DNA of 64,000 bases from positions 28,378 through 92,377 of the forward strand of contig NAOQ01000002.1 of NCBI GenBank assembly GCA_002751075.1, written 5' to 3'. Position 1 is the stretch's first letter. Each line of letters starts with the position of its first letter. The stretch is from Ichthyophonus hoferi. Taxonomy: Eukaryota; Opisthokonta; Ichthyosporea; Ichthyophonida; Ichthyophonidae. Positions 61,903 through 64,000 of this stretch are shown in pieces. The translations under genes were made by a program, and so were the position numbers. The notes below the pieces were generated by a model, which worked only from the letters and a program-made list of their open reading frames with translations, was not told the DNA's origin and made no database searches.

Positions 61903-64000
61903 ATCGTAAGGTACGAGATCTAGTGGATGTATTTGTAGGTTGTGTATTAATAAAGACGGGCTGATGAATTTATTATGTCATCAACATGACGTAAGGTGTT
62001 TGGTCTGGTAGTATTATGTATGGATTGTTCATTAATAGTAATAAATAGGCTAGTGTGCAATTGGGTGTGAGGGAAGGTGGACAAACGTCATGTATTACAT
62101 ATGGAATTTATGTATGTATATATGTATGTATGTATAAATTAAAATAGTAAATTTTCAATGTTTTAGATATGGTCGGAAGAGGTAAACAGATAGATTATTT
62201 TAGAAATGTATAATGTAAAATAATTATATATACGTGAGTTTGCATTTGTATTTAAATTATTAATTGGCATATATAAGCTTAGTCGTTCATATAACTTAAC
62301 ATACTTTTTATTATAAAATAGTATATACACATATACATATATATACTAATATATAACATATATATATATTTTAAAAAAATACAGAAAGAAGAATAGACAA
62401 TAATAAACAAACAAAATAGGAAAGGAAAGGAGAGAATCAAAAAAAGAAAGAGAGAGAAAGAGGGGAGGAATAGGGGTATAGGGAAAATGTATGCTTATGT
62501 GTGTTACTAAATAACAAAGAAAGAGAAAAATAAAGGTGAAAAAAGATATTGCACCTGAGATAAGGTAGGTTAAATGTTTCTAAAAAAGTATCTGAAAGCA
62601 CAGCAAAGAATATAGACATATAATGAGGTAAGGAATAAATACACAGGCGCTTAATTGATGTCTAGAGAAAAAAATAAAAAGTATAAGAGACATGTATATG
62701 TATAGATAATATTCTAAGATGCACTAACTATGCACAGAAAGTAACAAAGTCAAAGTAAACATGCTTAACGCACAAAGAGAAAAGGAAGTGAGGGTCAAAA
62801 CATGTAAATTAACGATGGTATAAAAAGCAAAAGGGAATGAATAGCAGAGGGAAAAATAGGACAAAGATAATGCTTTAGTCAAATCAGGTTCGGTACCTTG
62901 TGTGACGGTACTGTCAAATAAAAAATGTTAATTTTTAATGGTGTAATGGTAGTTGGGTTAAAAGCTATACTATTATACAAAATGCTTTGCAAGGTTACTA
63001 AAAAAATATTTGTCCCTTTCCAAAATGAAATCTCACTATACAAACATTACAAATATGTATATATATAATAATAAAAGGAAAAATACATAGGTTACATTTA
63101 ATTGAAAATAATTGAAAAGAAAAAGATGATCATTTCAGCTGCCCAATCTAAATTTGTTTAATGTATGATGTTAATCCAATTGTATCATAATATATACAAA
63201 CTAATAATATTAAAATTGGTATAAACCAATTATAATTTGTATTAACTTCTTTAATACTTTACTTTTTATATTATTAGGCTCACATAATTAATTGTAACAC
63301 AAAACATCATGTAAAATTGGTTAATTATTATGTTATTTATTATTCCAATAGGGTGAAAGCTTCCATATATTATCCTATCTAAGCTATTTAACCATATTTA
63401 ATTAACTACAAAAATGAAATTTTAAACTATTACATCGGTCCAGTAGTTAATAGACTCAATGATCTCATCAACGTTGTCTGCATGGGGCGCCGAATATGTA
63501 ATGTCATTACAGACTATTATTTCATCAAATATCTTTTAATTATACATAGTCACTAGTAAGTTGTTCATGAACGTATGAATATATGATTATATAACTATTT
63601 TCGGTTATCAGTTAATAAATATTTTCAATTTGAATAGCATAGAGCGTTTTTCGTAGAGTAATACATTTTTTTTTAAGAAAAAAACGAAACTGCAAAAATA
63701 GCAATAAACAAATAAAAATAAATGTGAAGCATTAAAACTCGGCATTGTATAATATAATCACTGCAATTATTATAAAGCAGCGAAATGTAAAAACAGGTGA
63801 TAAGCTTATATACATACATACATTCATGCATACATACATACATAGATTCATGCATACATACATACATACATACAAGCATATGACATTTAAGGAAGTTACG
63901 AGACATTGGTATTATTTACTTAAACCTTACTTTTTATCCGAACAATTTGTTAGTTCTTGTATGCAAGGGCTCATGTGACTATTGGTTGGCTACAAAGAAT
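61903..64000. other. upstream flank of PAM2 gene with simple repeats
   Basis: No gene is supported. TGTA or CATA tetranucleotide runs lie at about 62,110-62,135 and 63,813-63,875, and a purine-rich stretch at about 62,390-62,470. Open frames here follow those repeats. The promoter of the PAM2 gene should lie in the first few hundred bases. Confidence 0.4.
63813..63875. repeat. (CATA)n microsatellite, interrupted
   Basis: Fourteen or so CATA/CATG units with two interruptions (ATTCATG). They generate repetitive frames on both strands that are not genes. Confidence 0.95.

Noticed and set aside
63673-63978. Frames with HTYIHTYIH-type or CMYVCMYV-type repeats on both strands
   Set aside because: Direct translation of the CATA microsatellite.
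1-64000. CRISPR arrays, operons, bacterial promoters or ribosome binding sites
   Set aside because: The window is eukaryotic; no regularly spaced direct repeats with unique spacers were seen.

Overview
This is a eukaryotic nuclear window. It is AT-rich, genes are split by many GT-AG introns, intergenic stretches are long and full of repeats, and there is a eukaryote-type initiator tRNA-Met. The gene families (a beta-arrestin-fold protein, a DAPK/MLCK-like CAMK kinase, the TAP42/IGBP1 phosphatase regulator, a Rho/Miro-like GTPase fold and a PAM2-motif protein) suggest an opisthokont, most likely a holozoan (unicellular relative of animals, or an early-branching animal). I cannot name the species. 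All exon models were built by eye from splice sites, matching intron phase and reading frame; no transcript or database was consulted.

Layout. 1-921: 5' part of an unrecognised acidic minus-strand gene running off the left edge. 1,651-7,038 (-): arrestin-fold protein in ten exons. 7-15 kb: intergenic DNA with paired CCAAT boxes, a telomere-like patch, a hairpin and a broken Ty1/copia fossil. 15,084-18,072 (-): protein with a Rho/Miro-like G domain lacking the G3, G4 and G5 motifs, plus a long Ser-rich tail. 18-24.8 kb: repeats, including a terminal-inverted-repeat element and copies of a dispersed repeat. 24,869-31,362 (-): CAMK-family kinase with a calmodulin-binding-like segment. 34,075-39,178 (+): TAP42/IGBP1 orthologue, head-to-head with the kinase. 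40.3-44.1 kb: second broken copia region containing a large imperfect palindrome. 44,944-50,395 (-): unrecognised two-membrane-segment protein with internal repeats. 50-56.8 kb: intergenic DNA, an assembly gap and initiator tRNA-Met. 56,865-61,902 (-): 1,081-residue protein with a PAM2 motif, a coiled coil and a Gly/Pro/Asn-rich tail. 62-64 kb: simple repeats only.

The genes form no obvious pathway. Arrestin, kinase, PP2A regulator and GTPase-like protein are all signalling families, but their nearness looks like ordinary eukaryotic gene order. I did not find a clear new molecular system. The strongest leads are the pseudo-GTPase, the PAM2 protein, the repeat-bearing membrane protein, the 1-5-8-14 motif in the kinase, and the copia palindrome.
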